Of a DNA stretch of 64,000 nt, positions 29,201-41,200 are shown piece by piece. The notes under the pieces are model-generated. The model did no database searches. It saw nothing but the letters and a program-made list of their open reading frames with translations, and was not told where the DNA came from. The DNA is from Apostichopus japonicus (Eukaryota; Echinodermata; Holothuroidea; Aspidochirotida; Stichopodidae), in contig NC_092575.1 of assembly GCF_037975245.1 (NCBI RefSeq), positions 3,864,501 through 3,928,500 of the forward strand, read 5' to 3'. The position numbers and the translations under genes were made by a program. Numbering within the stretch: the stretch's first letter is position 1; every line of letters starts with the position of its first letter.

Positions 29201-32200
29201 ATAGGCTCTTTTTCCTGTCTCCAGTCAAACCCAAAGGGGGAAAATCCCTTACACATCTTGAAGAGGTCACCTTCTCCCAGTTGCTGCCATGGTCACTTAA
29301 ATGTTTGCTTGCAGATTAATTTTCAATAGGTTAGAATTTCCCAACCCTACAACCCACCAACTACACTTGCTGAGCTTTGTTCATCTGAATTTTTGCTTGC
29401 AGATCAATTTTCAAGAGGTCAAAATTCCCCAACCTCACACCCCAATACCTCCCACTTGGTGCTTCATTCTCCCCACAGTTCGTTTGCAGATCTATTTCAA
29501 GAGGTTAGAATTCCCCAATCCCACAACCCACTACCTCCCACTTGTTGATACATTCATCCCAAAGTTTGACTGTAGTTCAGTCTTCAAGATTTCAGAATTC
29601 CCTAACCCTTCAATCCACCTTCTCCCACTTGCTGCTCCGTGTTCATCTGAATCTTTGGCTTGTAGATCATGCTTTCATAAGATCAGAGTTTGCCAACCCC
29701 ACAGCCCACCACCTCCCACTAGCCGTGCTACAGCAATATGGTATCGTTGATGTCAACCAATTCCGACAAAGATCTCTAAGACAACATCTTACTTTCCTAT
29801 CTATATCTGCAGCAACGTTATCAAACTAGTATTTGGAATTCAGCGTGTTATATTTTTTTCCACCCTTGCCCAGTACTGTGCCACTGTTTTCCCTTCTCTA
29901 CAGGCTTTAAGTATCAAAAGGGAGAAAAAGACCTATTTTTTCTCCTCTTGTGTTTGTTTGTTTGTTTTACATGCATCGCCGGACCCTTTTATCACTCCCA
30001 TGACAGGCCGACACGAGATTAATTCTGTCCTCTGCTTGCACATCGCTTTAACCAAACCCCATCTGATGAAATCCTATGTGAATTACTGCATCTCAAGTCA
30101 CCATTTGAAATTCAAAATTCTTCTTGAAAGACAACATCGCTGGATGAAAAGAAACCTCTCGTATCTTATGCGTGGGACTTGGAGAGAGAGAGAACCGGCA
30201 TTATTATGCCGAGGCGTCTCTCTGCATTCAGAGATGACTTACTAGTTTTCTCCCGTTCACACGATTAAGATCAGACGTAAGTGTTTCCTCGAGGGATGTT
30301 TCTCTCTCCCTTTTCATTCTCTTTTCCTAACAACAATAATAATAACAAAGGAGGGGGGGGGGGAAGGAAAAATCTGTTGGCATTTCCTTGTCTCAAATTC
30401 CTGCAGCCATGTTTTGATTTTGGCTGCATAGTTTTGTTGTTTCTTCTTATCTCACTTTTTTTTATCTTTGGTTTTTTCCTTCTATGTTGGTGGAAAAGGT
30501 CAGGTACCGTGTGTGTGTGTCTTTCTCAAGAACTGTATTTATTCGGATATTGACAAGCTGATTAAGGAAGCACATATATGCAAAGCCTATCCTGACTTCT
30601 ATGACATATATGTGTGTAATATATATATATATATATATAATTATCAAAGATATATAAATATGAATTTCATCATGATGAATTATCTGACATTTAACCTCTG
30701 ACATTTATTACTGTACAGCAAAAATTAAAATCTCGCAACTTGCCCAGTTCAAAACCAAACTTATAATTGCTGAACAGTTAATAATGCCAGAATTTTTATT
30801 TTCCTTGTTCTAAATGTACCCTCTTGAAATAGCCTATGCATGTAAAGAATCCTTCACTTGCCGACAGAGGTAACATGGGGGTAGAGGAGGGGTACCAAAA
30901 GCATCTAACCCCTATCAGTAATTTATAGTGAGCAATAAACCCCAAACATGTCTTTCCATATAGCCAAAAAGTTTCACCACAGCTCTATAATACCATACAT
31001 GCTTTTAATTATTCATAAATTACTTGGACATGATTTAGTTCAAAGTACTCCAGCAATTTTTGTTCTGATGTACAATTGTAAGAGAAAACCTCATGCATAC
31101 TCATAAAGTTTCAAGTTGAAGATACGTCAACAGAATACGCAGATCAATTTTTGGGGGGCCCTTACTAATAAGAAAAACAAAACTGTGGCAACCTCCACCC
31201 ATGATCACAAAAGAGAACATATATAAACAAGATATAAAATCTTACAAAAACATACACCTGTCATCGTTCAATTGTGAGGAGGGGGGAGGGGGCACGTTCA
31301 AATGGCAATGAACCCCAAAGAATTGGAATTCTCCAGCCTTACCATTTCCCCAAAGATTGATTTATGCTGCAAACTTGATCTCACAAAAAATTTAAACACC
31401 TAGCTGGCACATTTATCATCGTACACTATTAAGTCTAATCTGGCCACCTGTAACATTCAGACTAGATATATGCTGGACTGACGGTCCATGAACTATGGGT
31501 CGAAACCGTATGCTTTGGGCTGCAAAGGATTTTTGATGGATCAAGCGATCACAGTATCATAAACTGTGGAATAGAACTTAACTTATCTAAATACTTCAGT
31601 ATCCAAATTATGAAAAAGACCAAGAACATAGGTTCCAATTCCATACGAAAATCGCTGTAGGAAATCTGGACAATATAACACACGATGTTGTCACTTTGGA
31701 TGGTAGAATGAGAAGGGCATTGACCGGGGGGGTCCAGTCATAGAGGGCATACAGTGTTAAAAGGTTACCAGTTCATTCTAGGCACGGTAGAAGGAGGTGC
31801 TAAGGTTGTGGGGAGACAGGTAAGCGAGTAACGAAGTAAATTATCTAAAACAATGAAAAAGAGGTTAACTGATCTAAAGTCAAAGTCAAGTAATATTAAA
31901 GTTGGACTCTGTGAGAAAATCTTGGGATTGCATTCTTCAAGCCAAAATCTATGAACTTGTGGCAAGGAAACATAAGTGCTCAAACATATTCCAGTAGCAT
32001 TGCAATAATAAATTTGACTGAGGGGGGCAGGGGGTGGGTGAATCAATGGGTTGTGACCACAACTTTTCTGGCCAGTTGCAGACTGCTGCACTAGACTCAA
32101 TGCTTAATGTATTAAATTGCATGAAGACTAGGAGAGAAGAATGACAAATCACAATTGAATATGCATCCAATGCTGGACTGCTCCAAAAGAAAATATGTTC

Positions 32201-35200
32201 TTTTTCACGAAATAAAGAGAGAAAAACCTTTTCACAAGTAGTTACGATACTAACGACAACAAGAAGACAAGAAGAATTTTCCTCACTTTTCCAGAATAAA
32301 CTTCAAACATACAAGGACTTTCAAGACCCCAGAAAAGAGATTTTTACTTTTTCCTGAATTTTCCCCAACTTTGCCCCTTTCCCAGACCGTGGATAATTCT
32401 CGTGGCTTTAATACGAGAAATATACAAACGTGACTCACCGACATCGTGTATAAATTTCTCGATCCTGTTTTGCATCCCCCAGTATCGAAACTCCACCCGA
32501 ATTAGTTTGTAAGCACACATGATATCGGTGCAGCCGTTTTGTGGAATGAAATTATTATCCGAGTCCGTCTTAATCCAGTCCGATGAGAGAGGTCCCCTCT
32601 CCGTCTTCTGCGATACGTATATAGTGGGGTCCTCCTCTTCCGAATAGTCTCCGCTGGCGACAGGGTCGTTGACCATGTCGATTAAATCTGGAGGTCGAAA
32701 ATCGAAACGGGATAAACAGAATTAACGCTTGGCATTTTCTGCACAAAAAAAAAAACTTAAAAAAGGTTGATGTATCCACAAATTGAAACAGTTTGGCATC
32801 GTCCCTCCTTCCACATTACCCGCCTCCCATCCCCTCCCCCTCACTCCATCCCTCTACCCACAAATAAACACTCATGCTCCCCCCACTCCCACAACCACCC
32901 CAGGAATTCCCTATTATCCATACTCACTCACTTTCATTTCCTTTCAAATCGACCACCCAATTGTAAACACTTACATTTTCCAAAGATATCTCTAGATCTT
33001 CTGAAATAATTGAAAAATTTTGAAAGGTTGGAGGTCATGCAATTACCTGCCAAGCTCAGAATTTGAAGGTTACTTTTATTCAAGTTTTCTCACCTATTAC
33101 CCTGTTCTTCATCTCTGACGGTGAAAGGTTAAATACGTTCTCCTGATGCCCAGCATCGGGTAGATATTTGGTCTCTACGTCCAGCGAGAACTTCTCGATG
33201 AATGGCGTGGTGTACCTCGTCCTGGTGTACGGGTAAGCGTTCCATGACTCCTCTTCGACCATTAACGCTGTCTTTGGTAGGATAGCTCTAAACCAACCTG
33301 AAAAGAGGGAGGGAGAGAGGCAACATAAGACAACTGATATGTTATTTCTCTATTGCGGCCATGCACGCTGTGCTAGATTAACACCTTGTGGGTTCCTTGC
33401 TCACCATGTGCTTGCCCCACCCCACCCCACCCTCTCCCACCTTCTCTTAAAATTTTGCAGACACAACAGAAAAGACAATTGGAGTTACCTTAACATGGTT
33501 TTCAAAAATTTGATCTATGATGACCTCAAATGACCTCTGGACTCTACCAAAAATGATAGGGTTCTTATACTCTCTCTCTCTCAGATGGATTTTCATACCA
33601 CGTATAAATTTCATCAAAGATTTCCTTTTCGAAATAATGTTTTTTAAAAGTTTCACATTTTGACCTTGGTTGACATTTCCATTAATTCTTTGGAATATTA
33701 TATTGTGAAGGACTGATGGTAAAAAAAAATCATAATAACAAAATTTCTACAATCTTCAAGACAGACTTTGATAACAAACAAATCCCCAACTTGTGTACAA
33801 ATTAAAGAAACAATGGAATAAAACAAAAATTAAGTGATGATTTACTATATATCCATCACGCACCAAAATCACAATTACAGACCTACAGTACCAGCTATGT
33901 ATGTTGAACTTTTCTCACAAACCTTGAGGAGGGCTCCCTTCTCCAATAAATAAATAAATAAATAAATAAGGGAAGATGCAACATTTGACGAGATAAAATC
34001 TATTGGCCAGCCGCCATAGGTACATATATATACTAATCATTTTCTAATGACGAAAATCTCACACAACTTGGAAGCTCAATAATTAAAATGTAAATGCGGA
34101 ATTCTGTCTTTACCGCAAGAGAATTTCACTTGACACATGTAGCGGGAAGGGGAAAATATACAAATGTAAAACGTCCAAATGGTCGCCTCAAACGCTCGCC
34201 ATTTTTGGAAACAAATCAAATTTAAAGACTGAAGCACTTGAGGAATTATGAATGGTTATTAAATTAAAGTAACGATGTAACTGCCAAGATCAAACAGAGA
34301 CCGAAAAACCTGTCCCTAATGGGACTTTGCTTGCTGTGAGAACTCATGCATTTATATACCACCTTGCGTCCTTTTTTCTGGGTTTTTTTTTCTATTTTCT
34401 TTTGGTGTATTTTTTTTCATCCACATTTGCAAGGATGATCTAAATTGCAGTAATGAAAGAGTATCGACTGACTTTTAATTGGATAGAGTTACAGATATAA
34501 ATTTATGAAAACAGCCAATTGAGAAGATAGAGTACTGTACATATACAGTATAAGGACGAGTTACATAGTTAGCATATTAAACTTGCGAGAGGGATCACCT
34601 GAAGGAAAGTTGAAATTGATTAATTAGAAATTCATTTTACCATTTCATTGATTATTGCTTTTTCTTAAACAGGTCAGTAACCTTCTTCACTTCTATGGCA
34701 CAAATATTTCTAAAGAAGAACAAGATGCTGCAAAATGTATCACAACATTTTGATTCTTTACTTCTGAAAGTTGCCGCCACAAGTTGCTATTATAGAATAC
34801 TTCTCGTTGCTATTGAATATATGTCTTGCAGTCTGCATCGGTACATACTAAAGAAGGGAGGGCAAGGGGCTCATAACTCCCCCCTCCCCCTCCTTCTCTC
34901 CTCCTTTCCAAAGACTAAAATATATGATGTTTTGGTCAACTTGAAGCTGTTATTTTGTTGGTAAAATCGTTCCAATTTCCTAACATTGCTATAAAATTGT
35001 CTGTTTTTCATGTTCCCATATTCCTACCCTCATTCTTTCCACCCCAACCCACCCAATCCCCAATCCCTGCCCCTCCATTCAAGTGCATTGATGGGTTAAA
35101 CAGGATAGTTAGTCCTCCCCTACCCACTCTCCCAATCCACACTGTCTCCTTCATACCAGTTGCAAGTGAGATATTGATGATATCAGCAAGCAATAGAAAA

Positions 35201-38200
35201 CCTGACATTACAGTTTCACATAGAATGCAATCCCTTGTAAAATAACCTAGTTCAGGGCAAATTTTTAAGGATTTCTTCTGGTTGATCCTCGCACAACCAG
35301 GTCGTACATTTGAATTGTACCACAATGACTCTGATTGTTTCAACAAAATGAACTTGAAAAGAACAAAGGATGACCCATCCAAACACCCCAGGAGGTCCAG
35401 CTTTGGGCCAGTAAAATGCCTCCTATGGGTGGATCATATGCCTACCACTATTTTTTGTCTTATTTCAGTATCTCCAAATTGATGGAGTATCAACCAATCT
35501 AATCATTTTAACAATTTGGAAGAGGTATTGAGTTACCAATGCAATCAGAATTTGATCTCAAACAACTAAGTTTGAGATCGTGTAAAATAAGAGTGCCCGC
35601 AGTTATGTGGAGACAGGGGACGGCATGTCGTCGCTGCTGTAAATTCATGAAATGACTTCTTTGTCAACCAGACTGAAAAATCATTAGTGTGATGTTTCAC
35701 CTATACGAAAACCTAATGTTGATGACAATATTGAGGGCGCCATTTCAGAATATGAACAAAAAGCAACACAGTTTAGAACAGTTCTACTTTGAAAACTGAT
35801 CTGTATTGACTTTAATTTTTAAGAAATAAGCTTACTGTAGATTTGAAGCTTCCAGAAAAAATGATTATAAATGCAATTCATTTTTGGTGGTGAAAGCTCT
35901 AATGAGGGAAGGAGGGGAATGGAGGGCATTGGAGGGGGAGGGAATGGGAGAGGGAGGCAAAGAAGATGGGTAGGGGAGGGGACTAGATGGGGAAGACTTC
36001 ATTTAATTGGACAACCTTCCATGATCTTTCTGATGGAAAGAATGATGTTCCAATGGATTACCAAAACAGGAATTCTAAAGATTTTTTTTATAAACAAAAG
36101 GAAAACCTCAGTAAAGACACTTTCGGCAGTAGAATGAGTGGGGGTAGTCTGGAATGAACCAGGCACTGGAGGAGCACAATGTTGAAAGGTTACCAGGTCA
36201 CTCTGGACAAGTTGGAGCAAGTGTGTGCATAAGTTGTGAGGAGACAGGTAAGTGAGGGAGCAATGTAAATTTACCATATCTGTGAACAGTAGAACCGTCA
36301 GTAAATTTCAGCTATCATAAACGATCGTTGTAAGTCAGGCAAGAAACAATAAATATCCGACTTTTCAAGTAGGAATTTATCATTTGTAATATAAGTAATT
36401 TGTTTCCACTTTTCACAGGTGGCTTTCTATGAAAGTCGGTTATTTGATGCATTTCCTGCCTGTCTACAATTGACATTGGACTGACACAATGGCTTCCAGG
36501 ATAAAAAAACCTTTAATGGTTTTCTGTCTGCACCAGGGATATATCCAGGGCTTGATTTCTAACTTCTGATTAATAATGTGGGAGTTTATCTGCAAAGCTA
36601 AAAGGATCTTTGCCATATTAAGGACATCGACCACATGTTCTTTTGGAGGGCAACAGTAACGAAGAGTTCTCTGACATTATCCAGTGGTTTAATTAGTTCC
36701 TATCATTGTGATGTCATAGGTTCATGGTTTGATCTGATTTCACCACAATGACCTAGAGATTTATGCTTGTTAATGTTCTAGAGTCAATATGCTGAAACCA
36801 AGGAAAATTTCCTTCACTTTATGCATGCATAATTTAAAAAGATTAATGTTTAATTTCTATAAATGGGTGAGAGAATTTTTTGTGTGAAAGTGCCTACAAG
36901 AATACTAAACTGATAGATCTATCTATGTTTTCACTGAGCCTGTAGATTTTGATTGAAAATTTAAGAAAAAAGGGACGTTGGTCACATGTTCACTTCCAAA
37001 ATGGCCGCAGCTATATAGTCACTGTGTATGTTAGTGCAGCTAGACATACCGAACGGTATGCAAAGTTGACAGGACATGCAACCGTATACCACTATACATT
37101 CAGGATCTGCAAAATTGTGTTTTGCTTAAATTATATAACAATTATTTCCAATTTTTTTTTTTTGCTAGCAGCCAATGCTTTTGTTCATTGTAACCCCTTC
37201 CTCTCACCAAGATTGTGTATTTCCATGGTTAGTAGTTTTAAGTGATCATGACTTTCCAGTTTGAGAATGCGGGGGAGGGGATAGTGTGGAGGAGGGGAGA
37301 GTGTGGGGGAGGGGAGAGTGAGGAGGGAGGAGGAGGAGGAGGAAGAGTCTAACCAATGTTGAATTTTCCAACTTCTGCAGCAGTGTACTGGCATAAAAAG
37401 TCATCACTGTAAAAATCATTGGGGAGACCACGGTCCCCCAGCCACTAGGTTTTTATTAGGGGGGGGGGGCTCCTACCTTTCCCTTGTTAACCCGCAGTCA
37501 TGCTTTCTACAGTAAAGTCCCAGATCCACTTTTGCTTGGCAGCTAGCTATAAAACTCTGTTCAAGGGTCTCACTATCTCAGGTTTTTCACACTAAACACT
37601 CATGACTGAAATCTAGGCTTCTCACTTATCAGCTGGCATATCGAATGTGATCACTCACCCTAACTAAGCCTCCAAATTCTCTTCCCTGGATGGTAAAGAA
37701 GGATCCAGAATTAAATCAGCCAAAAAAAAGTGAATCAAATTCACTGGCGATTACTGCCTAAAGTTAAATGACGGATAATACCTTACCTGTTGTCGTGTGA
37801 CGAATATATTTAATTTCACTACTGCTTTAATGAAAATCTTTGAAGAAAAAAAAAATCCGTTCTTAGGCAAAAGTCATATATCAACACGTAGGGCCTATCT
37901 AGACCAACCAGACTCTTACAGCTCAGATGACTTACCAAATTTAAACTAATTTGCATACTAGAATTGGGGCTGAATTTCCATGTTGGACAGGACTGAAGAT
38001 GGTCATAACCTTGCACAGGATCTATATATATATAATGCACTATATGTTAATCCCTGAGAATATCTGATGGAAATTTGGGTAAAAGTGGTAATGTAGTACC
38101 CAAAAAAAACTTCTGTAGTAGGAACAAAAATTCCACGTAAAGGCAGCAAAACAAGAACTTTTTGAATTATATTTCTTCCAGCTTCCAGCCTCGACGGTGA

Positions 38201-41200
38201 TTGGAACCCAGGCCTCCAGCTCTGGACGCGGACACCCAAACCAACTAAGCTATGGGCGCTGATTGTATGTCCAGAGGTTCGAAACCGGTATTGGAAGGTT
38301 GTAATTCCACTGTAGGCGTTTGTCACCTGTATCGAACAATACTAGTTCTGTTTTTGGTGACATATTTTGCCTTACTCTAGAGATCAAACATGATGCTATC
38401 CAACTCGAAAGCATTTGTGATTCCTAAAGCCGGATCTCGAAAGAGATACTTTGAACAGACTTTATGTTAATGAAATGGAGGTAACGACTAGCTAGAAGAG
38501 TCAAAGCAGGGGATTAATTGCAACCATTTGTTTCAAAGTTTCTTCCTGTTTCTACATACCCAAACCCATTTCAACCCATAAACTTACCCGGCATGTGGCT
38601 GCCTATATGATATATTTTGTGCGTATACTGTCCACACCCACCGGGTCCATTTTCATAGGGTCTATTAACCAGGATCTCGACTCCACTTCCAGCGCCTTTA
38701 CTCTCCTGGCGTGACTTTTTCTGTGAACGGGGGGAAAAAAGAAGAAGAAAAAAAGGCATCTTTTAAAACCTTGGAAATCAAGTCTCAAACTCTCAAGAAA
38801 AAAAAGAAAAAAAACTTGTGTCACAACGTCCATTCAATGGCACTGAACCAAAACCCGACTTTAAATACGAATAATCAAAAGAGGTAGGAGGAGTCAGGGC
38901 CTGAATTGAAGGTAGCCACACCCCTTGTCTAAAGAAGTGACCAATTGGAGTGTAGTATTAGAAGATAATGCATAAGTATATGAGGTAAGTAGTGCATGTT
39001 ATAAATTAGCAAAAATTATCAATTATATAAATTATTTGATAAATCTCAGGGAAAAGTTTGGAATGCTATCAGCTGGCAACTTTTCTGCTAAAACCGCTGT
39101 TTATTCTCTGTTTGCAGTTTGGTTCGATGTATATCTGATTGTGTTTTGTTTTTCTGTATGGTTTTTCTCTCCTGCAAGGTGTCGCGTACAGCTTCCTTTA
39201 TTTCTGGTTCTGCGTTTAAGTTTGCTCTTTAAAGGGTGTGAAGACTCGCGCAAAAAGAAACGTCTAATGCTGGTAATCTGACCTAGTTTCGAATGAGGTG
39301 TAATGCTGGTAATCTGACCTAGTTTCGAATGAGGTGTAACAGAAGTGTTAGACACCACCATCGATCCCAGAAAATACACACACAGCTTGCTATCGTCGGT
39401 AATTAGACACTAGTGTACAGTCAGTACATACAGCTGCGGTCAATACCCACAGCACAGTGTACAAACAATACAGAGATGGACATCTCAGGTCCAGCTAGAG
39501 ATAACAAGGTATCACGTTTCATTACTGTACTGTCTGCATTTTGTAGCGACAAGAACAAAACGTCACTTGCAAGCAACGGAAAGTTAACTTTTTCAGACGG
39601 CCGCACGCGGTTTGGGGCAAGTCTTCAATGCCTTTAAGTTTTCATCAAATTTTTGGCAATATAGCTCCCTCATATTTCCACTTTTACAGGAAGGATAAGG
39701 AACTCGTAAATATAATCAGTAAATTGCCTAACTCCACAAAAGTCAAACTCAAAAAGACTTCCTCAAATTCAATATCAAATCCCATGATAAGATTTTCACA
39801 TATATATGTTTTACAGCTTTCTTTTTTCTTTTCTTTTTTTTGAACAGAAAATATAAATCTTTAAGAAAATAAATATCCCTTTGGTTTTCCTTTCTTTCTT
39901 TCTTTCTTTGTTTTTTACTCTCTTTTTTGTTTGTTTTTGTTGTTGTGATGAGGCTCGCCCACGATAATTGAGGGAAAAGGCTACTGAACAATCAAACAAA
40001 ATCATTATTTTGAATAATTTATACCAAAAATTCTGACATTTGGAAAAAATAAAATTCACATGAATTTTCAAATTTAATCAAAACGGTATCACGTTGATCA
40101 TCAGAATATTTAGTTATGATTGATTTTTAAAGGGGCTGGGTGAAATCAGTTTAATATTCCATGTTTGCCTTAAGTCAAAACATGATTTTTTTTTTTCACT
40201 TTGCCTCTTTCAAAGAGAGCAAATCACCATATGCGCAATAACTCTCCTCCTCCTCCTCCCCCCCTCCCCCACTCCAAGGTGCATTTGCAAAAGAGCCATT
40301 TTCTTTTGTTGGATGGTGGCCAGGCAAGCGGAAGGGGCAGCAGAAATTCGTGCTCACTGATTTGTGCACTTCAGTGACAACGTTGTATCTTTAAATGTCA
40401 TCTTTTCTCTCCATTTTATTTTGGCAACATGTGAATTTTTTATGGAGCACCCACAAGAATGAGTTATTAATACAGGTCTATAAGAACAAACTTTCTTTTA
40501 AAAACAATTACATATCAATGATGGGCCTGACATATCTGATAAGTCTGTGAAATGAATTTTTTCAAAAATTTAATCAAAACTGGTATCCAGTTTATCATCT
40601 GGGGAATCTTTGGCATTCACGATTGGGTTTTAAAGGGGTTGGCTAGAATTAGTGCTACTCAACTTTTGTAAAATTTGGAATTTTTGCATCCAATTATGTC
40701 GTCATAGAAACTTGCATGACTTGAGAAGATGTCGACCACATCGCTATAGCTGTAATCTTCCAACTCCAGCTAAACTTCCTTATTATAACATCACTACTAC
40801 ACCTCTCACCCCCACCCCCCCTCCCAAACCCTGCCAGCTTGCACGACTTCAAAACACGAACAAGAATAATATGGAAAGAAGCATCTAGGCATATACCTAA
40901 TATAAGTAGGAAGACCAAACAAACTGAAAGAAACTGGCCGTAAGATGACATGTGACCCCAAAAGTAAATATGGTCAGTTGGCATAGGGCAATTTTAATGA
41001 TAGTTTTTAAATTTCAACCTGCTAAACTTGGCAAATTGGGAATGTTCCTCTATATCTTCGAAAAAAAACATTCTAAGCAGTCTGGGGGTTAGAATGAGTA
41101 GGGAGTTCATTGGCCGGCTGGGTGCAGTCATAGAGGGTGCACAACAGCGTTAAAAAGTTCACAGTTCACTCTTGGCACAGTACAGCGAGAGTGCTGTGGC

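Larger units (their letters stand above)
19311..32438 (-). other. Intron 4 of rdgB/PITPNM (13.1 kb)
   Basis: The longest intron. It holds a SINE (19.5-19.9 kb), a hAT-type MITE (20.6-21.1), MITE-B copy 2 (21.3-21.7), a 156-bp tandem duplication (23.9-24.2), AT and TACA repeats (26.2-27.5), a ~90-bp minisatellite (29.0-29.7) and one copy of repeat family A (31.7-31.8). Remaining stretches (21.7-23.8, 24.2-26.2, 27.5-29.0 and 29.8-31.7 kb) show nothing beyond AT-rich sequence. The 140-codon ORF at 22289-22711 has no recognisable domain. Confidence 0.7.
33298..38587 (-). other. Intron 2 of rdgB/PITPNM (5.3 kb)
   Basis: Contains an (AAAT)n run at about 33948-33969, family A copy 2 (36.1-36.3 kb), a purine tract (37.26-37.35) and a SINE (38.17-38.39). 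C- and G-rich patches lie near 34880-34910, 35035-35075 and 35905-35995. No coding block was recognised in the rest. Confidence 0.7.
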
